From assembly GCA_965120355.1 (NCBI GenBank), contig CBCPMX010000069.1, positions 1 through 14,253 on the forward strand: a DNA stretch of 14,253 nt, given 5' to 3'. The notes under the pieces were generated by a model. It was not told the DNA's origin. It saw nothing but the letters and a program-made list of their open reading frames with translations, and searched no databases. Below, one piece after another: positions 1-6,257 of the stretch. Position numbers and translations under genes: made by a program. This stretch comes from CBCPMX01 sp965120355. GTDB lineage: Bacteria > Bacillota > Clostridia > Oscillospirales > Oscillospiraceae. The stretch's first letter is position 1. Every line of letters starts with the position of its first letter.

Positions 1-936
1 ACGCCGGAGCTGGACGCCTTTATTGACGGCCATACCCATTCCATCATCGGCGGCGGCAGCGGTTGGGTCTGCCCGGAGACCGGTGTCCTGGTCAATCAGG
101 CCAGCTGTATGGGCGAGTGCGTCGGCGTCATGACGTTCTATCTCAAGGATGGAGAAGTGGTCAAAAAGACTGCCGAGCTTCTGCAGGAGACCATTCTTAG
201 CTATTACACCCCCGACCCCGCAGTCCAGGCCCTGGTGGATGCGGATCTGCAGCGACTGGAGGAGGACACGGGCAAACCCATTGTGGACACAGCGTATTTC
301 CTCAACGGCCGCCGGACCTCGGAGTCTGAGGACGGCCGCAGCATCCGTACCGACGAGACCAACTTGGGAGACCTGGTCACCGACGTGATCCGCCAGAGCA
401 CCGGCACCGACGTGGGTATGATGCCCGGCTTCCGTATCCGCTCGTCGGTCAGCGCCGGAAGCATTACCCTGGGGGACCTGTATAATATCTTTGCCAACGG
501 GGCAGATATCTATGTGATGGAGATGACAGGCCAGGAGCTGGTGGAGAAAATGGCAAAATCCCTGATAGATTTGCCCGCGGAATCCACCCAGTTCAACCAG
601 ATCAGCGGCGCAGCCTATGGCTACTGCATTCTGGGCGACGGCGCGTTCCAGATTGTCGATCCCACCGTGGGCGGAGAACCTCTGGACCCGGAAAAGACTT
701 ATCTGGTGGCCATGGACGCCGGCGGACCCGATGCGCCGGAGGATCAGGAGCCGGCCATCTCCGGCATGGAGGCCATGGCGGAGGTCATGCTGAACTGGCT
801 GGAGCGCGGTGCGTATACCATTTATCCGGATACGGCAACACCGGACCAGCGGATCGTTCCCATGACCCAGGATCAGATTCCGGCGGACGCCGCAGTCTAT
901 GAGGTTACCGTCGCCATGGAGATGCCGCCTGCCTGA
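1..936 (+). CDS. 5'-nucleotidase/UshA-like metallophosphatase, C-terminal part (5' end outside window)
   Basis: The reading frame is open from base 1, so the gene enters from the left; 311 residues are visible. The first residues hold GHTH (about residues 10-13), the metal-binding GHxH signature at the end of the calcineurin-like phosphoesterase domain. The rest resembles the 5'-nucleotidase C-terminal domain: an NLGDLVTDVIR segment, then an ITLGDLYNIFANG segment, then MTGQELVEKM. Family members are usually secreted or wall-bound and remove phosphate from nucleotides or sugar nucleotides for scavenging. Oddly, the usual NGGGIR loop of the C-terminal domain reads MPGFRIR here, and the usual PFGN motif reads IFANG, so substrate preference may differ. 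The internal ATG at 109 lies within the GHTH-containing frame and is not the true start. A strong terminator follows the stop. The family is secure; the exact substrate cannot be told. Confidence 0.85.
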   Translation, partial: TPELDAFIDGHTHSIIGGGSGWVCPETGVLVNQASCMGECVGVMTFYLKDGEVVKKTAELLQETILSYYTPDPAVQALVDADLQRLEEDTGKPIVDTAYFLNGRRTSESEDGRSIRTDETNLGDLVTDVIRQSTGTDVGMMPGFRIRSSVSAGSITLGDLYNIFANGADIYVMEMTGQELVEKMAKSLIDLPAESTQFNQISGAAYGYCILGDGAFQIVDPTVGGEPLDPEKTYLVAMDAGGPDAPEDQEPAISGMEAMAEVMLNWLERGAYTIYPDTATPDQRIVPMTQDQIPADAAVYEVTVAMEMPPA

Positions 937-965
937 GAAATGCTGCCGGCAAAGCTGCCGGAACG

Positions 966-1001
966 CCCATCCCCGGACCGCTGGGTCCGGGGATGGGTTT
1001 T
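966..1001 (+). terminator. Rho-independent terminator of the 5'-nucleotidase gene
   Basis: A perfect 14-bp GC-rich stem (966-979 with 984-997) with a 4-base loop is followed by TTTT, 30 bases after the stop codon. Confidence 0.9.
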
Positions 1002-1026
1002 ACATGGGCTTTACATGGCGTTTACA
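999..1026 (+). promoter_or_regulatory. Three TTTACA hexamers with 11-bp period (possible PhoP/PhoB-family operator)
   Basis: TTTACA occurs at 999-1004, 1010-1015 and 1021-1026, each separated by exactly 5 bases. Hexamer direct repeats with 5-base spacers are the known binding pattern of Bacillus PhoP and related OmpR-family regulators (TTWAYA-type consensus). The repeats overlap the T-run of the upstream terminator and lie about 45-72 bases before a predicted start of transcription near 1071, a plausible activator position. The first two 11-mers are almost identical throughout, so a plain tandem duplication is the alternative explanation. Function is inferred from layout only. Confidence 0.4.
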
Positions 1027-1055
1027 GGGGCATGGTAGCGCCCAGGGGCCTGTTC

Positions 1056-1064
1056 TGGTATGCT
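1056..1064 (+). promoter_or_regulatory. Possible extended -10 promoter element
   Basis: TGG followed by TATGCT matches the TGnTATAAT extended -10 pattern 4 of 6. There is no good -35 box at the right distance, which would fit an activator-dependent promoter. It lies about 30 bases before the start of the 173-aa gene. Confidence 0.3.
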
Positions 1065-1095
1065 ATTCATACCAAAAGAGGATGGAGGGATGGCG

Positions 1096-1617
1096 ATGGA
1101 AAGGCACAGTATTCCATGGAGCCGGCTTTGGCCGGCAGTGGTTCTGGTGCTGCTGTTGCTGACCGGGGCGGGCCTGTATGCCGCCGGTGCGGCTCCGGTG
1201 GTGGATGTGGCAGACCAGGCTCAGGTGCTGGCGCTGATTACCCAAAAGACTGGCCGCACCGGGGTGCAGTTGGAGGCGGCGGAAGCCTGCGGAAATTTAT
1301 ATGCCGTCAGTTACAGTGCCGGCGAAACGCAGGGGCTGGTGCTGCTGGAGCGGGTTGATGGCCCGTTGTACAGCGGTTATCGCTATCTGGACAATACGGA
1401 ACACATTGGTGCATTGGACGTCTACTATACGGAGTTAGAAGGCGTGGTTTCCCTGACGGTCCTGTATGGCGATAATTCGCAGGAAGGCGCTGTGGCATTC
1501 AGCCTGGAAAACAACGGCGGCACCCAAGAGCGGACGCTGCCCCAGGATACGGTGCTGGAGCTGTTTGTCAGTGTGGGCGCAGAGAATGTGCCGCAGATTC
1601 AGAGATTGATTTACTGA
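1096..1617 (+). CDS. Signal-anchored exported hypothetical protein, 173 aa
   Basis: I do not recognise this protein. A short basic N-terminus (MERHSIPWSR) precedes a hydrophobic segment at about residues 9-27. The rest is a mildly acidic domain of about 145 residues that looks extracytoplasmic. There is no lipobox cysteine, so it is either cleaved and secreted or anchored by the N-terminal helix. The start at 1096 is preferred because GGAGGG (1084-1089) lies 6 bases upstream. ATG at 1090 touches that site, and ATG at 1060 has no good site and would put extra residues before the signal. It stands alone between two terminators, so it is probably a single-gene unit. The TTTACA repeats and a weak extended -10 are its only visible control elements. 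That the gene is real is fairly sure, given its signal sequence, ribosome binding site and terminator. Confidence 0.75.
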   Translation: MERHSIPWSRLWPAVVLVLLLLTGAGLYAAGAAPVVDVADQAQVLALITQKTGRTGVQLEAAEACGNLYAVSYSAGETQGLVLLERVDGPLYSGYRYLDNTEHIGALDVYYTELEGVVSLTVLYGDNSQEGAVAFSLENNGGTQERTLPQDTVLELFVSVGAENVPQIQRLIY

Positions 1618-1652
1618 GCTTAGAATGTATATTATGCAGGAATATTCAACTG

Positions 1653-1702
1653 AAAGCCATCGCGGTCAAGTCTTGTGAAGGCGGGACCGCGTTGGCTTTT
1701 TT
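1653..1702 (+). terminator. Rho-independent terminator after the 173-aa gene
   Basis: Two 7-bp blocks (1653-1659 with 1693-1699; 1661-1667 with 1685-1691) are separated by one T/T mismatch, with a 17-base loop. Six T (1697-1702) form the end of the stem and the tail. It sits between convergent genes; read on the minus strand the tail is poor, so it serves mainly the plus strand. Confidence 0.8.
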
Positions 1703-1767
1703 CTGCCCAGCAGGCGCATATGACAGACGCTGCAGCCGGATTACCCGCGCAGAGCGCGCTGGCACGC

Positions 1768-2526
1768 TCATAATACCCGCGCCCGGAGCCAGAAGACCTC
1801 CGCCTCGCTGCCGTCCTCCTCCTGGAATAGGACATCGCTGAAATCATTGTACAGGCGGTCCTCCAGCTGGATTTGCTGCGTCTGCGCATAGGCGTGCATC
1901 AGCCGGAGCTGACGCTCCAGAAAAACCGGTGTGCTTTCTGTGGCAGGGCTGCGGCTGTACAGGCACAGGTATTGTCCCGCCGGAATGGCCAGGGAACCGT
2001 CGGGGTGCTTCCGGTAAAACAACAGCTCTCCTGCATGCAGGCACATGCCGGTGTGAGGACCGTCAGTGATGTAGTTGATGGCCATGTGACCTTGCAGAGA
2101 TTGCGCATCCAAAGGCTCAATCCGGGTTTCCGGAAGCTGTGCAAGATAATAGCCCTGAGTTCCATGGGCCTGAAAATCCCGGCTGCTTTCCAGCACAGAG
2201 GCCAGCAGTGCGCTGCGCTGTTTCAGCAGCTGAATCTGCTGTGCGATCGCATCTTCCTGTGCCGACAGAAACTGATTGATCAGCGCCACATCTCCGCACT
2301 GCAGGTAGGCTTTGATGTCTTTCAGGGCGACGCCCAGATCCCGCAGGGTCAGGATCAGCGCCAGCCGGTCAAATTGCGCCGCAGAATAATAGCGGTAGCC
2401 GTTTTCATGGACGTAGCTGGGCCGGAACAAGCCAATTTCGTCGTAATAGTGAAGCGTTTTCTTGTGAAGCTTTGCCAGTTTGGCAAATTCCCCTGTGGTA
2501 TAATAATATTTTTCGAACTTTTGCAT
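1768..2526 (-). CDS. MerR-family transcriptional regulator with effector-binding C-terminal domain
   Basis: A 252-aa protein. The N-terminal winged helix-turn-helix (about residues 9-75) has the family pattern: TTGEFAKLAKLHKKTLHYYDEIGLF, then NGYRYYSAAQFDRL, then a LRDLGVALKDIKAYL segment. A long helix with Q/L-rich heptads (about 80-118) is the usual dimerising coiled coil. The remaining 130 residues are the right size and place for a BmrR/GyrI-like ligand-binding domain. MerR proteins of this build sense drugs or other toxic molecules and activate efflux genes by untwisting a promoter with an overlong spacer. Exactly such a promoter lies between this gene and the divergent MATE pump, so it very likely controls that pump. 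There are no metal-binding cysteines in the MerR/CueR positions, which argues for an organic ligand. The ligand is unknown. Confidence 0.9.
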   Translation of the reverse strand: MQKFEKYYYTTGEFAKLAKLHKKTLHYYDEIGLFRPSYVHENGYRYYSAAQFDRLALILTLRDLGVALKDIKAYLQCGDVALINQFLSAQEDAIAQQIQLLKQRSALLASVLESSRDFQAHGTQGYYLAQLPETRIEPLDAQSLQGHMAINYITDGPHTGMCLHAGELLFYRKHPDGSLAIPAGQYLCLYSRSPATESTPVFLERQLRLMHAYAQTQQIQLEDRLYNDFSDVLFQEEDGSEAEVFWLRARVL

Positions 2527-2544
2527 AAAATGCGTCAGCCTCTC

Positions 2545-2575
2545 TTGACTGTCCAGCGACTGGATCGTTTATAGT
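2545..2575 (+). promoter_or_regulatory. MerR-type promoter and operator of the MATE gene (19-bp spacer with dyad)
   Basis: TTGACT (-35, 2545-2550) and TATAGT (-10, 2570-2575) are separated by 19 bases instead of 17. The spacer holds the perfect dyad TCCAG-CGA-CTGGA (2552-2564), with AC/GT pairs further out. A 19-20 bp spacer over a dyad is the diagnostic architecture of MerR-activated promoters. Transcription should begin near 2582, leaving a short leader with GAGGAG 8 bases before the MATE start. Confidence 0.85.
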
Positions 2576-2587
2576 GTGACCAGTGTC

Positions 2588-2616
2588 ATTATAGAGGAGC
2601 GTGGCGAATGTTGCAA
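2588..2616 (-). promoter_or_regulatory. Probable promoter of the merR-family gene, overlapping the MATE start
   Basis: On the minus strand TTGCAA (2611-2616) and a perfect TATAAT (2588-2593) are 17 bases apart. The -35 lies inside the first codons of the MATE gene. The predicted transcript would start near 2581 and run across the MerR operator, so the regulator could also control itself. Confidence 0.6.
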
Positions 2617-3960
2617 GAGAAAACCCTGACCGAGGGCCCAATCGGCAAATCCCTGGTGCGGTTTGCCCTTCCAGTGGCCGTGAGTATGTTGGCGTCTCAG
2701 TTTTATTCGGTGGCCGATTCGATGATTATTGGACTGATGCTGGATGAAAATGCTCTGGCGGCTGTATCCAATGCGTCCACCATTCTGATGATCTTTTTGT
2801 TTGTCTCCGGCGGCATGGAACTGGGGGGCAATTTGTTGGTGGCGGCGAAGAAGCCGGTGTATTCCGAAGAAAAAATGTGCGAGCTGTGCTATACGCTGCT
2901 CTTTGTGGATCTCCTGTTGGGGGTGGGGATGCTTGTCCTGGGGGCGGTGGCGTTCACGCCGCTGCTGCGGCTGATTCAGACACCAGAGGAGATTGTGCAG
3001 GCAGCGGCTCTGTACGGCGTGTTCTATCTGTTGGGGCTGCCGTTTCAGATGTTGTATGATCTGGCGAAACAGATCATGATTGGGTATGGCGATTCTAGGA
3101 CTCCGCTGTGGTACGTCCTGTTTACATCTGTATTTAATATTGTCCTGGATATTGTCCTGGTAGCGCTGATGGGGATTGCCGGTGCGGCCATCGCCTCGGC
3201 ATTGGCCCAGGTGGTAGGGTGCGTTTTGATTTTCCGTAAGCTGCGCAGGACGGTGCTGGCGGAGCGCTTTCACTTCCGAATGCTGCGGGGACAGTATGCA
3301 CGGGACATTGGGCGTTTGGCGCCGCCCAATATGCTGCAGCAGATGTCCGGCACAGTTGTCAGTGTGGTGAAGCAGAGCTTTTTGGGCGGCTTTGGCGTGG
3401 CGGCCATTGCAGGGTTTTCCAGCGCGGGGAAGATCTCAACGCTGTTGCAGATTCCCGTCTATGGCGCGGCTCAGGCGTTGGTGACCTTTATTGCTCAAAA
3501 TTCAGCCTTGGGGCAGCATGCGCGCATTCGCCGGGGCGTAAGCATTACCTACCGGCTGCTGTTTGGGCTGACGGCGGTGCTGGTTCTGGCCTGCGTTACG
3601 CTGAACCGTCCCATGCTGCGGCTGTTCACCGATGACGCGGAGACAATTCGGTATGGAGCCATGATCCTGACCTATGAGCCCTTTGCCTATTTTCTCAGCG
3701 CTGTGCGCCACATTCAGGAGGCGCAGCTTCGGGGGCGGCAGAAAATGCTGCGGTATTTGACTTCCAGTATCTCCACAATGGCTGTCAATATTTTGGCCTG
3801 CGGCGTCCTTGTCTCGGTGATAGGGTATGCCGGATTCTATGTTTCCACCTATATCAGTGCCGGATATGGCATTGTGCTGTCCAAAGTGCTGGTTATGACG
3901 CTGCCGGATGTGCGGCGCGGCGCGAGCCGGGCCGAAATGGAAGAGCACCCCTTCGCGTAA
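2608..3960 (+). CDS. MATE family multidrug efflux transporter
   Basis: A 450-aa protein, the usual MATE length, built of about 12 hydrophobic helices in two halves. Family features visible: LPVAVSMLASQFYSVADSMIIG at about residues 21-42 (first helix with the conserved start of each half), GYGDSRTPLWYVLFTSVFNIVLD at 159-181, and IGRLAPPNMLQQMSGTVVSVVKQ at 234-256 (start of the second half). These pumps sit in the inner membrane and expel cationic drugs, dyes or metabolites using a Na+ or H+ gradient. The start at 2608 is supported by GAGGAG 8 bases upstream. It is divergent from the MerR-family regulator and driven by a MerR-type promoter, so expression is probably drug-induced. No terminator is seen after it; the next promoter begins at the base after its stop codon, so read-through into the downstream enzyme gene is possible. 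Confidence 0.93.
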   Translation: MLQEKTLTEGPIGKSLVRFALPVAVSMLASQFYSVADSMIIGLMLDENALAAVSNASTILMIFLFVSGGMELGGNLLVAAKKPVYSEEKMCELCYTLLFVDLLLGVGMLVLGAVAFTPLLRLIQTPEEIVQAAALYGVFYLLGLPFQMLYDLAKQIMIGYGDSRTPLWYVLFTSVFNIVLDIVLVALMGIAGAAIASALAQVVGCVLIFRKLRRTVLAERFHFRMLRGQYARDIGRLAPPNMLQQMSGTVVSVVKQSFLGGFGVAAIAGFSSAGKISTLLQIPVYGAAQALVTFIAQNSALGQHARIRRGVSITYRLLFGLTAVLVLACVTLNRPMLRLFTDDAETIRYGAMILTYEPFAYFLSAVRHIQEAQLRGRQKMLRYLTSSISTMAVNILACGVLVSVIGYAGFYVSTYISAGYGIVLSKVLVMTLPDVRRGASRAEMEEHPFA

Positions 3961-3990
3961 TTGACAAGTTCTTGCACTATGTGATACAAT
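3961..3990 (+). promoter_or_regulatory. Promoter of the cysteine desulfidase-like gene
   Basis: A consensus TTGACA (3961-3966), directly after the MATE stop codon, is followed by TACAAT (3985-3990) with an 18-base spacer. Transcription should begin near 3997, about 130 bases before the coding start. Confidence 0.7.
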
Positions 3991-4020
3991 TACAATATAT
4001 TCGTGTGCATTCAGAGGCAG

Positions 4021-4094
4021 AAAGACGCAGGCAGCTGCACGCTGCACACGGAGAAGAAAGACAGTGCAAAGACTCTGGCGGAGGCTGCGTCTTT
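4021..4094 (+). promoter_or_regulatory. Structured 5' leader of the cysteine desulfidase-like gene
   Basis: AAAGACGCAG (4021-4030) is perfectly complementary to CTGCGTCTTT (4085-4094), closing a 54-base interior. Immediately inside is a small hairpin GCAGC/GCTGC (4031-4035 with 4041-4045), and a weak CTC/GAG pair (4073-4075 with 4081-4083) lies at the other side. No U-run follows the right arm, so it is not a simple terminator. It does not match any riboswitch consensus I know. The role is inferred from its place between promoter and ribosome binding site. Confidence 0.45.
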
Positions 4095-4127
4095 GGCGCC
4101 AACAGACTGTCGGGGAGGGACAACGGT

Positions 4128-5414
4128 TTGGAGAAAAAGAATCCTGTTTACGGAAAGTTTTTACAGGTGCTGTCGCAGGAACTGGTGCCTGCCATGGGGT
4201 GCACAGAGCCTGTTTCCATCGCCTATGCTGCGGCGCTGGCCCGGCAGGCACTGAAAGCAGAGCCGGAGCGGGTGGAGATCACCGTCAGCCGCAATATTGT
4301 AAAGAATGTGAAGAGTGTGGTGGTGCCCAACACCAACGGCCTGCGGGGGATTGAAGCCGCTGTGGCCGCCGGCATCGTGGCCGGCCAGCCGGAGCTGGAG
4401 CTGGAGGTCATCTCCCGGGCAACACCGGAGCAGAAGACGCAGATTCGTGCGTATTTGGACACCCATGAGATCCATGCAATTCCCAGTGAGGAGGATGTGC
4501 TGTTTCTCATCGACGTCACGGTGGCGGCAGGAGAACACACTGCCCGTGTAGTGATCCGCGACGGTCACACAGACATAAAGCTGATCGCTGTGGACGGACA
4601 GGCCGTTCAGGCTGCGGAGAAAGACGCCCAACAGGAGTTGGATACCTTTGCCGCGGAGATCACCGTGGAAGAAATCCTGGACTTTGTGCAGACTATGGAC
4701 ATCGAGGATGTGGCCCCCATGGTGGAGCGTCAGATTCAATATAATATGGACATTGCCAGAGAAGGCATGTCAAAGCCCTATGGCGCCAACATCGGGAAGG
4801 TGCTGATGAAGCACCATAGCCCCACTGTCATGACCCGTGCCCGCGCCATGGCCGCCGCAGGTTCTGACGCCCGTATGAGCGGCTGTGAAAAGCCGGTGGT
4901 GATTCTCTCCGGCAGCGGGAATCAGGGGATTACGGCTTCGGTACCGGTGGTGGTGTACGCGCAGGAGCTGGGCTGCTCCCGGGAGCAAATGCTGCGGGCG
5001 GTGACGCTGTCGGACCTGCTGACGGTCCACCTGAAAAGCGGCATCGGCTGTTTGTCCGCTTATTGCGGGGCGGTCAGTGCGGGCTGTGCCGCTGGTGCGG
5101 CCATTGCCTATTTACAGGGCGGCGGATACAAAGAAATTTGTCATACCCTGGTGAATTCCCTGGCCATTATATCCGGCGTGGTCTGCGACGGCGCAAAATC
5201 TTCCTGCGCGGCGAAGATCGCGTTTGCCGTTGAGGCTGGCATCTACGGCAGTCAGATGTATGCGGAGGGACAGCAGTTCTACGGCGGTGACGGAATCGTC
5301 ACCAAGGGTGTGGAAAACACCATTCGCAACGTTGGGCGGCTGGGGCACGACGGCATGAAAGAGACTGACAAGGAAATCATCCGGATTATGATGGAACAGC
5401 CGCACTGTTCCTGA
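4128..5414 (+). CDS. L-cysteine desulfidase / serine dehydratase alpha-like Fe-S enzyme (CyuA/YhaM, UPF0597 family)
   Basis: A 428-aa protein from a TTG start, close to the family length of about 430. The family splits L-cysteine to pyruvate, ammonia and sulfide with an oxygen-sensitive [4Fe-4S] cluster; it is related to the serine dehydratase alpha chain. Visible motifs: PAMGCTEPVSIAYA near the N-terminus (Cys25), SGSGNQGITASVPV at 261-274, and a cysteine-rich stretch SGIGCLSAYCGAVSAGC at 304-320 followed by CDGAKSSCAAKIA at 353-365; several of these cysteines should bind the cluster. TTG at 4128 is chosen because GGGGAGGG (4112-4119) lies 8 bases upstream and the family-like sequence begins right there. 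The frame stays open upstream to 3972, but that stretch overlaps the foldable leader and does not look like protein. Whether cysteine or serine is the main substrate cannot be told. A strong terminator follows. Confidence 0.88.
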   Translation: MEKKNPVYGKFLQVLSQELVPAMGCTEPVSIAYAAALARQALKAEPERVEITVSRNIVKNVKSVVVPNTNGLRGIEAAVAAGIVAGQPELELEVISRATPEQKTQIRAYLDTHEIHAIPSEEDVLFLIDVTVAAGEHTARVVIRDGHTDIKLIAVDGQAVQAAEKDAQQELDTFAAEITVEEILDFVQTMDIEDVAPMVERQIQYNMDIAREGMSKPYGANIGKVLMKHHSPTVMTRARAMAAAGSDARMSGCEKPVVILSGSGNQGITASVPVVVYAQELGCSREQMLRAVTLSDLLTVHLKSGIGCLSAYCGAVSAGCAAGAAIAYLQGGGYKEICHTLVNSLAIISGVVCDGAKSSCAAKIAFAVEAGIYGSQMYAEGQQFYGGDGIVTKGVENTIRNVGRLGHDGMKETDKEIIRIMMEQPHCS

Positions 5415-5470
5415 GCGGCAGAAGCAGCTTCGTGCTTGTACTGTCATGCTGCTGTGAAAAAATTACGGCG

Positions 5471-5509
5471 GATCCGGGCGGGCCTGCAGGTCCGTCCGGA
5501 TCATTTTTT
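5471..5509 (+). terminator. Rho-independent terminator of the desulfidase-like gene
   Basis: A 14-bp stem (5471-5484 with 5489-5502, two G-T pairs) with loop TGCA is followed by six T at 5504-5509. Confidence 0.93.
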
Positions 5510-5536
5510 ATAGTTTTTATCGTTTTGGATCAAGAA

Positions 5537-5561
5537 ATACACGCTGCAAGGGCATACTAAT
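5537..5561 (+). promoter_or_regulatory. Possible sporulation-sigma (SigE/SigG-like) promoter
   Basis: CATACTA (5553-5559) matches the SigG -10 pattern CATWMTA and much of the SigE -10. An ATA (5537-5539) with 13 bases between resembles a SigE -35. No convincing sigma-A promoter was found in this 79-base gap. The motif is short and chance is a real possibility. Confidence 0.25.
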
Positions 5562-5588
5562 TCCATCACAAATCGGGAGGTGTGCAGA

Positions 5589-6023
5589 GTGATCGAACAC
5601 GATACAGTGCGTTTGCTCCGGGAATGCGATGCAGGCGTACAAATGGGAATCTCCGCGATTGACGAGGTCAGCGGGTATGTACACGATGCGGGGTTCAGGC
5701 AGAGTTTATCCAGTTGCCGGGCAGAACATGAAAAATTGCAGGATAAGACCAGAAAGCTGCTGGATCAATATCACGATGCGGGGAAAGCCCCCAGTCCCAT
5801 GGCAAAAGGGATGTCCTGGATTAAGACAAACGCAAAGCTTGCCGTGGATGCTTCGGATCAGACCATTGCAAATCTGATGACGGACGGCTGTAATATGGGC
5901 GTCAAATCTCTGAGCCGGTTTTTGAACCAGTATGCGGCGGCAGATGAAAAATCCAAGGACATCACCAAGCGCTTGATTCAATCGGAGGAAAAGCTGGCGT
6001 TGGATATTCGCCGCTTCTTGTAG
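5589..6023 (+). CDS. Conserved helical hypothetical protein, 144 aa (ferritin-like/DUF2383-like bundle)
   Basis: This looks like a small conserved protein of anaerobic Firmicutes with no assigned function. It is predicted to be nearly all helix: residues 2-32 (DTVRLLRECDAGVQMGISAIDEV), 34-62 with a SCRAEHEKL segment, then a PMAKGMSWIKTNAKLAVDASDQTIANLMTDG stretch at 70-100, and a long C-terminal helix (about 103-143). The E/C and H/E spacing resembles DUF2383/PA2169-type four-helix bundles, but a full set of iron-binding residues is not evident. There is no signal or membrane segment, so it is cytoplasmic. GTG at 5589 is chosen over GTG at 5580 because GGGAGG (5575-5580) lies 8 bases before it and would overlap the other. 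It is a single-gene unit between two terminators, possibly expressed during sporulation. Confidence 0.75.
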   Translation: MIEHDTVRLLRECDAGVQMGISAIDEVSGYVHDAGFRQSLSSCRAEHEKLQDKTRKLLDQYHDAGKAPSPMAKGMSWIKTNAKLAVDASDQTIANLMTDGCNMGVKSLSRFLNQYAAADEKSKDITKRLIQSEEKLALDIRRFL

Positions 6024-6044
6024 AGGACGAGGACCGAGGACAAG

Positions 6045-6087
6045 GAAACCGCCGTGACTCCTGCGCCACGGCGGTTTCGAAGTTTTT
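6045..6087 (+). terminator. Rho-independent terminator of the 144-aa gene
   Basis: A perfect 12-bp stem (6045-6056 with 6067-6078) with a 10-base loop. Five T follow at 6083-6087 after a 4-base gap. Just upstream the motif GAGGAC recurs three times within 6023-6041. Confidence 0.8.
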
Positions 6088-6131
6088 CTGAAGAAGCGGA
6101 TGAAACCATAGATTTCTTTACATTTGTGCGT

Positions 6132-6137
6132 TATAAT
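6132..6137 (+). promoter_or_regulatory. Consensus -10 box upstream of the permease gene
   Basis: A perfect TATAAT, but only a weak -35 (TAGATT near 6109-6114). The box is flanked by GCGTT (6128-6132) and AACGC (6141-6145), an inverted pair that could be an operator. The 12-bp repeats begin inside it. Confidence 0.4.
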
Positions 6138-6170
6138 AAAAACGCGAATAAAAACGCGAATAAAAACGCG
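6135..6170 (+). repeat. Three perfect tandem copies of a 12-bp unit
   Basis: AATAAAAACGCG occurs at 6135-6146, 6147-6158 and 6159-6170 without a mismatch, followed by AAG. The block lies over the predicted transcription start and 5' leader of the permease gene, 88 bases before its start codon. It is far more AT-rich than the surrounding genes apart from the CGCG step in each unit. Confidence 0.95.
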
Positions 6171-6257
6171 AAGTATATTCTCGAAAATGGATAAACGGGA
6201 CCGGTGAACAGCGTCTGCAAGCTGTGATGCAGCGGTTTAGAACACAGAGAAAAGCTG

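Noticed and set aside
1678..1691. T-box-like motif (AAGGCGGGACCGCG resembles the conserved T-box AGGGTGGNACCGCG)
   Set aside because: There is no room for a stem I or specifier loop upstream (only about 35 bases after a stop codon). The motif is the 3' arm of the terminator itself, and the sequence downstream on this strand is antisense to the MerR-family gene. It is probably a chance match.
4064..4127. Partial resemblance of the desulfidase leader (CTCTGGCGGAG; ACTGTCGGGGAGGGAC) to glycine riboswitch conserved blocks
   Set aside because: The spacing is too short for the P2/P3 helices and the CCGAAGG core is absent. A covariance search with the Rfam glycine model would settle it.
3972..4127. 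N-terminal extension of the desulfidase-like protein from an upstream TTG at 3972
   Set aside because: The extra 52 residues have no family-like sequence and overlap the promoter and foldable leader. A strong ribosome binding site marks TTG at 4128.
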